NCBI RefSeq assembly: GCF_008274785.1
Contig: NZ_VTPU01000010.1
Location: forward strand, 1 to 64,000
Direction: 5' to 3'
Length of the DNA stretch: 64,000 nt
From: Halomonas eurihalina
Lineage (GTDB): Bacteria > Pseudomonadota > Gammaproteobacteria > Pseudomonadales > Halomonadaceae
The translations under genes were made by a program, and so were the position numbers. How positions within the stretch are numbered: the stretch's first letter is position 1; the number at the start of each line of letters is the position of its first letter. The notes under the pieces are model-generated. The model did not search any database. It had not been told where the DNA came from and saw only the letters and a program-made list of their open reading frames with translations. Below, piece after piece: positions 57,863 to 64,000 of this stretch.

Positions 57863-58189
57863 ATGCAGGACTTCGACGACGCCACCCGTACCGAACTCGA
57901 GGCCGCCGCCTTTCGCCGCTTGCTGAGCCATCTCGACGAGAACAAGGACGTTCAGAACATCGACCTGATGATCCTTGCCGACTTCTGCCGCAACTGCCTC
58001 TCCAAGTGGCTGGTGGCCGAGGCCGAAGCGCGCGGCGAATCGCTGGATTACGAAGCCGCCCGCGAGTATGTCTACGGCATGCCCTATAGCGAGTGGAAGT
58101 CACGCTATCAGGCCAAAGCCACGCCGGAACAACTGGCCGCCCTCGAGGCTCGCCAGGCCGCGAAGCGCGAACGGGGCGACGAAGAATGA
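57863..58189 (+). CDS. DUF1244 family protein
   Basis: A 108-residue cytoplasmic helical protein. The core QNIDLMILADFCRNCLSKW (with CxxC) and YVYGMPYSEWKSRYQ is the DUF1244 signature; function unknown. Its stop overlaps the moaB start (ATGA), so it is coupled to molybdenum cofactor genes. Confidence 0.85.
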   Translation: MQDFDDATRTELEAAAFRRLLSHLDENKDVQNIDLMILADFCRNCLSKWLVAEAEARGESLDYEAAREYVYGMPYSEWKSRYQAKATPEQLAALEARQAAKRERGDEE

Positions 58190-58707
58190 ACGAGGCGATG
58201 ATCCCCCTGAACGTGGCGGTACTCACCGTCTCCGACACGCGCACCGAAAAGACTGACCGCAGCGGCCGGACCCTGGTGGAACGTCTCGAGGCCGCCGGCC
58301 ACCGGCTGCACGAAAAGCGCATCGTCGTCGACGACGTCTACCGCATTCGCGCCCAGGTGGCAGCCTGGATCGCCGAGCCCGAGGTGCAGGTCATCCTGAC
58401 CACCGGCGGTACCGGCTTCACCGGGCGCGACTCCACCCCGGAAGCCGTCGACGTGCTGCTCGACAAGCGGATCGAAGGCTTCGGCGAGCTCTTCCGCCAC
58501 CTCTCCTGGCAGGAAATCGGCAGCTCCACCGTGCAGAGCCGCTGCCTCGGTGGCCTGGCCAACGCAACCGTCATCTTCTGCCTGCCCGGCTCCACCGGCG
58601 CTTGCCGCACTGCCTGGGACGGCATCCTCGCCGAACAGCTCGACAGCCGCCATCAACCCTGCAACTTCGCTAACCTGGTGATTCCGGAACGAGGCCAGCA
58701 TGTCTGA
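58186..58707 (+). CDS. moaB: Molybdenum cofactor biosynthesis protein MoaB
   Basis: A 173-residue MoaB/MogA-family protein that adenylylates molybdopterin. [38 protein letters not shown] and [17 protein letters not shown] are the family motifs. It overlaps DUF1244 by four bases and moeA by eight, so the three genes form a coupled unit. Confidence 0.94.
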   Translation: MNEAMIPLNVAVLTVSDTRTEKTDRSGRTLVERLEAAGHRLHEKRIVVDDVYRIRAQVAAWIAEPEVQVILTTGGTGFTGRDSTPEAVDVLLDKRIEGFGELFRHLSWQEIGSSTVQSRCLGGLANATVIFCLPGSTGACRTAWDGILAEQLDSRHQPCNFANLVIPERGQHV

Positions 58708-59917
58708 AGCCGCATCCCTCCAGTCGGTGGAAGCCGGCCTAGAGGCCCTGCTCGAGGGCGTCCCGGTACTGCCGACGGAAACCCTGCCCTGCGAACGAGC
58801 GGCACGCCGCGTGCTTCCGGCCGATGTCACCGCCCGCCTCGACGTGCCGCCTTTCGACAACAGCGCCATGGACGGTTATGCCCTGCGCCATACCGATGCC
58901 GGACGCGTCCTGCCGGTTTCCCAGCGCATCACCGCCGGCGCGAGCGCCGAGCCCCTGGCACCGGGCAGTTGTGCCCGCATTTTCACCGGCGGTGCGATGC
59001 CTCGAGGCGCCGATTGTGTCGTTCGGCAGGAAAACGCCGAAGTCACCGCCGATGGCATCCGGGTGCCCGACGACATCCCCGTCCATGACAATGTGCGTCA
59101 TCGCGGCAGCGACGTGCGCTCGGGCACGCCATTGCTGAGCGCCGGCATGCGCCTCGATGCCGCCGCCCTCGGCCACCTCGCCGGGCAGGGCATCACCGAG
59201 GTCGAGGTGCGCCGCCGTCCACGCGTCGCCCTGCTCTCCACCGGTGACGAGATCGTCGAACCCGGCCAACCACTGAAAGCCGGCCAGATCTACAACAGCA
59301 ACCGGCCCATGCTGATCGAGTTGCTCGAGACCTTCGGGGCCGAGGTCACGCATCTGGCAACGGTGCCGGACGAGGCCGAAGGCACCCGCAAGGTACTCAG
59401 CGAAGCGGCACGGGACGCCGATGTCGTCATTACCACCGGCGGAGTCAGCGTCGGCGAGGAAGATCACGTCAAGGCGGCGCTCGAGTCGCTGGGTCGTCTC
59501 GATCTGTGGAAGCTGGCCATGCGTCCGGGCAAACCGCTCGCCCTGGGCCGCCTGCCCGACGACAATGGCGGCGAGACGCGCTTCGTCGGACTGCCGGGTA
59601 ACCCGGTTTCAAGCTTCGTGGCGGCCTGGTTGTTCCTGCGCCCACTCATCGGCGCCTTGCTCGACTGCCCCGAGCTTGGGCAGTTGCCGCGGCTCACCGC
59701 CCGGGCCGACTTCACGGCACGCACGGGGCCACGCCGCCACTACATGCGCGTGACACTGGCATTTTCTGCAGAGGGGATCGTAGCCCAAGCCTTTCCCGAC
59801 CAGAATTCCGGCGTGCTGTCGTCCTGTGTCGGTGCCGACGCCCTGGCGATCATCGAGCCCGACTCGAGTATCAGCGCCGGCGATTCCGTCGACTGCCTGT
59901 GGCTGCGCGGGGCTTGA
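58700..59917 (+). CDS. moeA: Molybdopterin molybdenumtransferase MoeA
   Basis: Inserts molybdate into adenylylated molybdopterin. The 405-residue product has DVPPFDNSAMDGYALR, IFTGGAMPRGADCVV, VALLSTGDEIVEPGQPLKAGQIYNSN, VITTGGVSVGEEDHVK and RPGKPLALG, all MoeA motifs in order (longest read in parts). Works with MoaB. No molybdoenzyme gene is in the window. Confidence 0.95.
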   Translation: MSEAASLQSVEAGLEALLEGVPVLPTETLPCERAARRVLPADVTARLDVPPFDNSAMDGYALRHTDAGRVLPVSQRITAGASAEPLAPGSCARIFTGGAMPRGADCVVRQENAEVTADGIRVPDDIPVHDNVRHRGSDVRSGTPLLSAGMRLDAAALGHLAGQGITEVEVRRRPRVALLSTGDEIVEPGQPLKAGQIYNSNRPMLIELLETFGAEVTHLATVPDEAEGTRKVLSEAARDADVVITTGGVSVGEEDHVKAALESLGRLDLWKLAMRPGKPLALGRLPDDNGGETRFVGLPGNPVSSFVAAWLFLRPLIGALLDCPELGQLPRLTARADFTARTGPRRHYMRVTLAFSAEGIVAQAFPDQNSGVLSSCVGADALAIIEPDSSISAGDSVDCLWLRGA

Positions 59918-59921
59918 AGCC

Positions 59922-60485
59922 TCAGGGAGATACGCCCAGTTCGGCCTCAAGATCGTCCCAGAGCGATTCGAAATCTCGAGCCAGCTGGATATAGTCGCGC
60001 TCCATCCAGGGCACCAGTCGCGCCAGTTGATTGGGGCCGTCGATGCGGCGGCCCAGGCCTGCCACCGCCCGGCAGGTGAAGGAGAAATCGGCGTATCCCC
60101 TCAGCCAATCCTGGCTTATCAAGGCCGGCATCATCGCCTCCAGACGACGCGGCGCGACACGGCCGTCCAGCACTCGATAACAACGCCCCACCAGGGCATC
60201 GCGTTCGCCGACCTCCAGGTGGCGGGCCAGGAAATGATCCCACAATAGATCGAGGGCGATGCCCGCATAACGGCGCTGCGGCGTTGGCGCCCTCGCCCGT
60301 GCATCGCGCACGATCGGATGCGCATCCACATAGGCATCCACGCGGCGGTGGTGACGGATACCACGGGCGATCTCCGGCCCCCAAGCCTCGAAATCCACGC
60401 CCTTGACGCCATCGGCAATGAGGTTGCCGTACAGGAAGTCGTCCGTCCCGCCTCTTGCCAGCCAGCCATGCGCCAGAAAATTCAT
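59922..60485 (-). CDS. acpH: Acyl carrier protein phosphodiesterase AcpH
   Basis: A 187-residue AcpH-type protein that removes the 4'-phosphopantetheine arm from acyl carrier protein. MNFLAHGWLA, FLYGNLIADGVKG and GIRHHRRVDAYVDAHPIV are the family signature (HD-like metal residues). It starts one base after the tusE stop, so it is the last gene of the tus operon; the link may be only transcriptional. Confidence 0.9.
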   Translation of the reverse strand: MNFLAHGWLARGGTDDFLYGNLIADGVKGVDFEAWGPEIARGIRHHRRVDAYVDAHPIVRDARARAPTPQRRYAGIALDLLWDHFLARHLEVGERDALVGRCYRVLDGRVAPRRLEAMMPALISQDWLRGYADFSFTCRAVAGLGRRIDGPNQLARLVPWMERDYIQLARDFESLWDDLEAELGVSP

Positions 60486-60486
60486 G

Positions 60487-60843
60487 TCACAGACAATGGC
60501 TGGGTTTGGGCAACCCCGCCAGACGAGCCGCCACCTTGGCGGGACTGCCAGGGAACAGTCGCATCAGATGGATAGAGCGCCCCTTCTCCGGGCCCAGGGC
60601 ACGCCCCACGGCCTTGACCAGGGGGCGCATGGCAGGCGCCATCTCATAACGCGCATAGAAGTCGCGTAGCACTTCGATCACCTCCCAGTGCGCCTCATCC
60701 AGCGTGATGCCCTCTTCATCGGCCAGCGCCCTGGCGACATCGGGGGTCCACTGTTCGATCTCGACGAGATAACCTTCGGGATCGAGGGCCACATTCGTTG
60801 TGTCGGAAACAATAAGATAACGGTATATTTCTGTGGTTGCCAT
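60487..60843 (-). CDS. tusE: Sulfurtransferase TusE (DsrC family)
   Basis: A 118-residue DsrC-family protein. The conserved WTPDVARALADEEGITLDEAHWEVIEVLRDFY (read in parts) and the C-terminal LAGLPKPSHCL, with the penultimate cysteine that accepts sulfur from TusD, are present. It passes sulfur to MnmA for tRNA 2-thiouridine synthesis. The ATG overlaps the tusB stop by one base. Confidence 0.94.
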   Translation of the reverse strand: MATTEIYRYLIVSDTTNVALDPEGYLVEIEQWTPDVARALADEEGITLDEAHWEVIEVLRDFYARYEMAPAMRPLVKAVGRALGPEKGRSIHLMRLFPGSPAKVAARLAGLPKPSHCL

Positions 60844-61133
60844 CAATACCAGCTCAAGGTTCGTTCAGCCTGCTCGGTCAAGGTCACGAAGCCGTCGACA
60901 TCCACCACCTTCACCCGCTCATCGTGGCGCCCCATGAGACCACGGGCCTCGAGATCGTCGCGCAGGGCGTAGAGTCGCCCCTCGATATCCGCGAATCCAT
61001 CGACCTGGGACGGCAGTGCGCCCTGCACGCCGTCTTCGATGAGCAGCAACCGATCTTCGGCCGTCATGGCCGAGAGCGCCTGTTCGACCGCTCGCCCGGC
61101 ATCCGGCGCTCGGTTCACGATATGCAGTTTCAT
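60843..61133 (-). CDS. tusB: Sulfurtransferase complex subunit TusB
   Basis: A 96-residue TusB/DsrH-like subunit (MKLHIVNRAPDAGRAVEQAL...LLLIEDGVQGAL). It lies between tusC and tusE in the usual DCBE order. Weakly conserved by itself; the call depends partly on context. Confidence 0.9.
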   Translation of the reverse strand: MKLHIVNRAPDAGRAVEQALSAMTAEDRLLLIEDGVQGALPSQVDGFADIEGRLYALRDDLEARGLMGRHDERVKVVDVDGFVTLTEQAERTLSWY

Positions 61134-61161
61134 AGATTCCTCGTCGACGAGACCCGGGACA

Positions 61162-61539
61162 CTAGAATGTCAGTACCAGGGCATTGCGATCCACCAGTTC
61201 CGCGATGGCCGCAGCATCCAGGCAACGCGTCTCCAGCAGCAGATCCTGCTGTTCGAGGCCATAACGTTCCATGGCCCGCCCTTCAACATACAGCGCCTCG
61301 ATATCGTACATCTCGAGCATCTCGAGCGTCGGCCCCGTGCCCTTCTGGCCCAGTGCTCCCGGTCCCTGTCCCTCCAGCAAGGCCAGGACACCCTCGCCCA
61401 TGAACAGCAGCGCCACCTCTCGGCCGAAAGCGGCGCCCACCAGGGCGGCATCGAGACCTTCCCGCAGCCAGCTCGTACCATGAGGGCCATGGCGAAGGAT
61501 CACCAGCAGATCGCCATCGGGCGTTTGCTCATCACGCAT
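61162..61539 (-). CDS. tusC: Sulfurtransferase complex subunit TusC
   Basis: A TusC/DsrF-like subunit. Three consecutive ATG codons open the frame (61545, 61542, 61539); an AGAGGA site directly abuts the first, so the third (61539) has the better spacing, giving 125 residues. GPHGTSWLREGLDAALVGAAFG and FMGEGVLALLEGQ match the family. Middle gene of tusDCBE. Confidence 0.9.
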   Translation of the reverse strand: MRDEQTPDGDLLVILRHGPHGTSWLREGLDAALVGAAFGREVALLFMGEGVLALLEGQGPGALGQKGTGPTLEMLEMYDIEALYVEGRAMERYGLEQQDLLLETRCLDAAAIAELVDRNALVLTF

Positions 61540-61562
61540 CATCATTCCTCTGGACGGTGCTC

Positions 61563-61955
61563 CTAGGATGCAAAGGTCACCAGACGGTCACAGTTCAGCC
61601 CCAAATCGACGAGTTGGCCGAGCCCAGTCAATTCGAAGGGAGCTTCCACACTGTATCCCGATTTGCCATGCCGGCTCGCTTCCCGCTCATCCATCAGCCC
61701 ACGTCGCAATGCCGCCGCAATACAGACCTGCAGGGCAACGCCGTGTTCGGCGTTCAAGGTTATCCAACCATCCACCAGATGGGGTTCGTCCTGAGGGGGA
61801 GCGGCAAGCCTGGCAGCGTTGTAGACGCCGTCATGGTAGAAGAAAACAGTTTCCAACTGATGCCCCCGCGCCAGCACCGCACGGGCGAAACGCAGTGCCG
61901 AATGGCTGGCCTGATCGCTGTAGGGAGCGCCCATCAACAGGATCGCATAGCGCAT
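61563..61955 (-). CDS. tusD: Sulfurtransferase complex subunit TusD
   Basis: A 130-residue TusD/DsrE subunit: MRYAILLMGAPYSDQASHSALRFA, FFYHDGVYNA and the active-site cysteine in LQVCIAAALRRGL. It receives persulfide sulfur, classically from TusA, and passes it to TusE. First gene of the operon. TusA and MnmA are not in the window. Confidence 0.94.
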   Translation of the reverse strand: MRYAILLMGAPYSDQASHSALRFARAVLARGHQLETVFFYHDGVYNAARLAAPPQDEPHLVDGWITLNAEHGVALQVCIAAALRRGLMDEREASRHGKSGYSVEAPFELTGLGQLVDLGLNCDRLVTFAS

Positions 61956-61974
61956 GATACATCTCTCTGAACGC

Positions 61975-62000
61975 GCTGGCCCCGCCGTAGCGGGGCCAGC
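61975..62000. terminator. Hairpin between yccA and tusD
   Basis: Perfect 11-bp arms GCTGGCCCCGC (61975-61985) and GCGGGGCCAGC (61990-62000) with a CGTA loop, 25 bases past the yccA stop on the minus strand. No T-run follows, so it may allow some read-through into tusD. Confidence 0.6.
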
Positions 62001-62024
62001 ATGGCAGTGGACGTCCGAGTCGGA

Positions 62025-62693
62025 TCAGTCCTGACTCATGATACCTAGGATGGAGAGCAGGCTGACGAACAGGTTGTAGATGGAAACATACAGGGTAATG
62101 GTGGCGAGAATGTAGTTGGTCTCGCCGGCGCGATGCACGATCTCGCTGGTTTGATAGAGAATCGCCGCGGCGGAGAAGAGCACGAAGCCGGCGGAAACCA
62201 TCAGCGAGAGGCCGGGAATCTGCAGGAAGATGCTGGCCAGCATGGCAAGCACCAGCACGATGGCCCCGGCCAGCAGGAAGTTGCTCAGGAAACTGAAGTC
62301 CTTGCGGGTCACCAGTGCCACGGCTGAGAGGCCGAGGAAGGTAAGGCCGGTCATGCCCAGCGCGGTCATGATCAACTGAGCCCCATTGGGCAGGGTCAGG
62401 TAGGCGCTGAGGAGCGGCCCGAGGGTAAAGCCCATGAAGCCGGTGAAGGCAAAGGTCGCGAGCAGGCCGAAGGCAGAGTTCGCGGTCTTGTGGACCAGGA
62501 ACATCAACCCATAGGCACCAATGAAGAACACCAGAATGTTCATCTGCTGGACGCCCATCGCCACAGCAGCGCCAGCCGTCACGGCCGAGAACAGCAGCGT
62601 CATCGCCAACAGTCCATAGGTGTTGCGTAGCGTCTTGTTGGCACTGACGCTTCGTGACTGCTGGTGTGTCACGTGAGTGTCTTGGTAAGCCAT
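62025..62693 (-). CDS. yccA: BAX inhibitor-1/YccA (TMBIM) family membrane protein
   Basis: A 222-residue, seven-helix protein of the TMBIM family. The N-terminal NKTLRNTYGLLAMTLLFSAV and the C-terminal ILATITLYVSIYNLFVSLLSILG fit; E. coli YccA inhibits FtsH proteolysis and yccA-tus linkage is also seen in enterobacteria. The 252-base gap upstream to tRNA-Ser holds no clear gene. Confidence 0.92.
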   Translation of the reverse strand: MAYQDTHVTHQQSRSVSANKTLRNTYGLLAMTLLFSAVTAGAAVAMGVQQMNILVFFIGAYGLMFLVHKTANSAFGLLATFAFTGFMGFTLGPLLSAYLTLPNGAQLIMTALGMTGLTFLGLSAVALVTRKDFSFLSNFLLAGAIVLVLAMLASIFLQIPGLSLMVSAGFVLFSAAAILYQTSEIVHRAGETNYILATITLYVSIYNLFVSLLSILGIMSQD

Positions 62694-62902
62694 TGATCCA
62701 GAGCTCCCTGTTTATAATGATCCAGGCAATCGACACAGAATGCCCCGTGAAGGTTCCCGACGCAAGCGCCCATCGAGCAGCTCCGCCGCTCCCCTCCAGG
62801 AGCGGCGCCTCGTCGTCCTGATAGACAATACAAGAGACGCTTCCTTGCAGTATACGGCACACGCGCTCATTGCATAGGTAACATCTTGATCGGCCAGGGC
62901 TC

Positions 62903-62930
62903 TTGACTCATCGAAAAATCTTGGTAGGAT
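62903..62930 (+). promoter_or_regulatory. Sigma-70 promoter of tRNA-Ser
   Basis: TTGACT (62903-62908) and TAGGAT (62925-62930) with 16 bases between; transcription would start close to 62937, just before the tRNA 5' end at 62946. Confidence 0.65.
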
Positions 62931-62945
62931 ACACCGCCGTGAGCC

Positions 62946-63035
62946 GGAGGGATGGCAGAGCGGTTGAATGCACCGGTCTTGAAAACCGGCGAAGGCGCGA
63001 GTCTTCCCAGGGTTCGAATCCCTGTCCCTCCGCCA
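62946..63035 (+). tRNA. tRNA-Ser (anticodon UGA)
   Basis: A 90-base class-II tRNA. Acceptor arms GGAGGGA (62946-62952) and TCCCTCC (63025-63031) pair perfectly; discriminator G and an encoded CCA follow. The anticodon stem CCGGT/ACCGG encloses CTTGAAA with anticodon TGA. A long variable arm and the T-loop GGTTCGAATCC are present. Confidence 0.97.
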
Positions 63036-63044
63036 CCTTCTTCA

Positions 63045-63076
63045 AGGGAATCAGCTACTTAGCTGGTTCCCTTTTT
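63045..63076 (+). terminator. Terminator of tRNA-Ser
   Basis: A 12-bp stem (63045-63056 with 63061-63072, one G-T wobble) with a four-base loop and an uninterrupted T-run to 63076, ten bases past the tRNA. Confidence 0.88.
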
Positions 63077-63091
63077 CATTTCAGCGCTCTC

Positions 63092-63131
63092 CAGAACCCC
63101 GCTTTCTATTCTTCAGAACCCCGCTTTCTAT
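63092..63131. repeat. 18-bp direct repeat downstream of tRNA-Ser
   Basis: CAGAACCCCGCTTTCTAT occurs at 63092-63109 and 63114-63131 (22-base period). Apart from this and the terminator, the 329-base gap between the tRNA and the metallohydrolase gene holds nothing recognised. A repeat beside a tRNA can mark past integration, but no integrase or element is present. Confidence 0.75.
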
Positions 63132-63364
63132 AACGTCTATAACAGACCCCGCCAACTGGCCACTTGCAGGGGCCGGGCTACCATAGCTATCTTCAGACCG
63201 CCCGGCCTGGTGAACCACTCACCGGGAATTGACCCCCTATGAGTCCTACCAGGCCGGACCCACGAATACACATATCCAGAACAACTCGGTGTTCAGAATT
63301 CCGCCCTGGCTGAATACGCCAAATAGGGAGAAACGAGTCGCCATGGAGGTGACGGCCCTTTGGA

Positions 63365-64000
63365 TCAGAAGGAAATAACCTCGCCGTCAGCGGGGATCAC
63401 GACATGATCCTCGATGCCCTCTTCCTGCACATAGTCGGCCAGTTCGTTACGGCTTAGCGTCATGTGATTCACGGCATCCATATGCACCGTGATGATGGTG
63501 GCATCTGGGGCCGCCTGGTGGGTACGCAACGTACCTTCCTTACCCATGATGATGGGGTCATCTTCGAAGCCGGTTACCTCGGCAGCGCCGGTATTCAACA
63601 CGATCACCTCGGGGTTGTAACGCTCCAGTGCCCGCTCGACCTCGTCACGCCAGACCGTATCGCCAACTACGTAGGTGGTCTTCTGTCCCGGCGCCTCGAA
63701 GACCACCCCCATGACATCACCGAGCGCCTGGGCCAGTTCGGGGATAGCATAGTGGGCATCGGAGCCGTGCTGACCGCCCGTCTTGTGGAGCTGTACCCCG
63801 CCGAACTCGGCATCACCGTCAAGGATGCGCACATTACTAAAGCCCTGGGAGCGAATCAGCTCGGCATCGGCGACATTCTGGGCAAACAAGGGGATGTCCT
63901 TCGGCAGCAGCTCCTGAGCGGCAGCGTCCCAGTGGTCGAGATGGGTGTGGGTGACAATCACGGCATCCGCATCATCAATCACCTCCTCTGCTGGCATTGG
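63365..64000 (-). CDS. Metallo-beta-lactamase-fold hydrolase, 3' part (start outside window)
   Basis: At least 211 residues of an MBL-fold hydrolase resembling the UlaG-like group. The zinc motif THTHLDHWDAAA is near the left end of the visible part; GGQHGSDA, VVGDTVWRDEV and the C-terminal TVHMDAVNHMTLSR carry further candidate metal ligands. The frame stays open to the window edge beyond an internal ATG at 63997, and the zinc motif lies too close to that ATG for a full N-terminal strand set, so the true start is probably outside. Substrate unknown. Confidence 0.82.
   Translation of the reverse strand, partial: PMPAEEVIDDADAVIVTHTHLDHWDAAAQELLPKDIPLFAQNVADAELIRSQGFSNVRILDGDAEFGGVQLHKTGGQHGSDAHYAIPELAQALGDVMGVVFEAPGQKTTYVVGDTVWRDEVERALERYNPEVIVLNTGAAEVTGFEDDPIIMGKEGTLRTHQAAPDATIITVHMDAVNHMTLSRNELADYVQEEGIEDHVVIPADGEVISF

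Overview
The window looks like a chromosomal segment of a halophilic gammaproteobacterium of the Halomonas/Chromohalobacter group. The sequence is uniformly GC-rich. It carries an intact ectoine operon (ectABC) behind a strong sigma-70-like promoter, and the Tol-Pal, Tam, TusBCDE, NfuA/SufE and MetH proteins are all of gammaproteobacterial type. No prophage, transposon, CRISPR array or plasmid backbone is visible. The one element with a mobile flavour is a tyrosine recombinase divergent from a KfrA-like coiled-coil DNA-binding protein. Layout. 0-3.2 kb: end of the Tol-Pal envelope operon (tolA 3' end, tolB, pal, cpoB). 3.2-7.8 kb: yciK, then ubiG with a downstream HAD phosphatase (probably MupP rather than Gph), then galU with an unusual UDP-glucose dehydrogenase homologue that lacks the catalytic cysteine. 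7.8-17.1 kb: sodB, a membrane-anchored coiled-coil protein, tamA, tamB, msrA and a YheT-type hydrolase. 17-24 kb: a LysR regulator and a complete peptide-type ABC importer (dppABCDF order). 24-26.3 kb: beta-carbonic anhydrase and glutathione reductase. 26.6-29.1 kb: ectABC. 29.2-33.4 kb: an AraC regulator overlapping a YcaQ-type DNA glycosylase, a DUF1090 protein and a NepI-like exporter. 33.6-38.4 kb: a three-gene peptide-ligase cluster (retropepsin-like lipoprotein, inactive transglutaminase with 7TM, RimK-like ATP-grasp), then a Zur-type regulator, a stand-alone hisI and yidD. 38.4-42.1 kb: sufE, the recombinase/KfrA pair and nfuA. 42-47.5 kb: metH and a MATE exporter. 47.6-53.2 kb: sulfite reductase with a DUF934 partner, a membrane GGCT-like protein, MgtC, an ArsC-like protein, WrbA, DUF2069 and PdxH. 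53.2-57 kb: a Pat-type protein acetyltransferase divergent from a histone-deacetylase-family protein. 57-60 kb: XRE-cupin regulator, DUF1244, moaB and moeA. 60-64 kb: the tusDCBE-acpH operon, a YccA/TMBIM protein, tRNA-Ser(UGA) and the 3' part of a metallo-beta-lactamase-fold gene. How the genes work together: the segment is mostly core metabolism and envelope maintenance. Themes are envelope assembly (Tol-Pal, TamAB, YidD, possible MupP), sulfur and Fe-S handling (SufE, NfuA, Tus relay, sulfite reductase, MetH, MsrA, Gor) and osmoadaptation (ectABC). The best candidates for under-described biology are the 33.6-37.0 kb amidoligase cluster, the recombinase/KfrA pair around a perfect 11-bp inverted repeat at 40193-40224, and the cysteine-less Ugd homologue.
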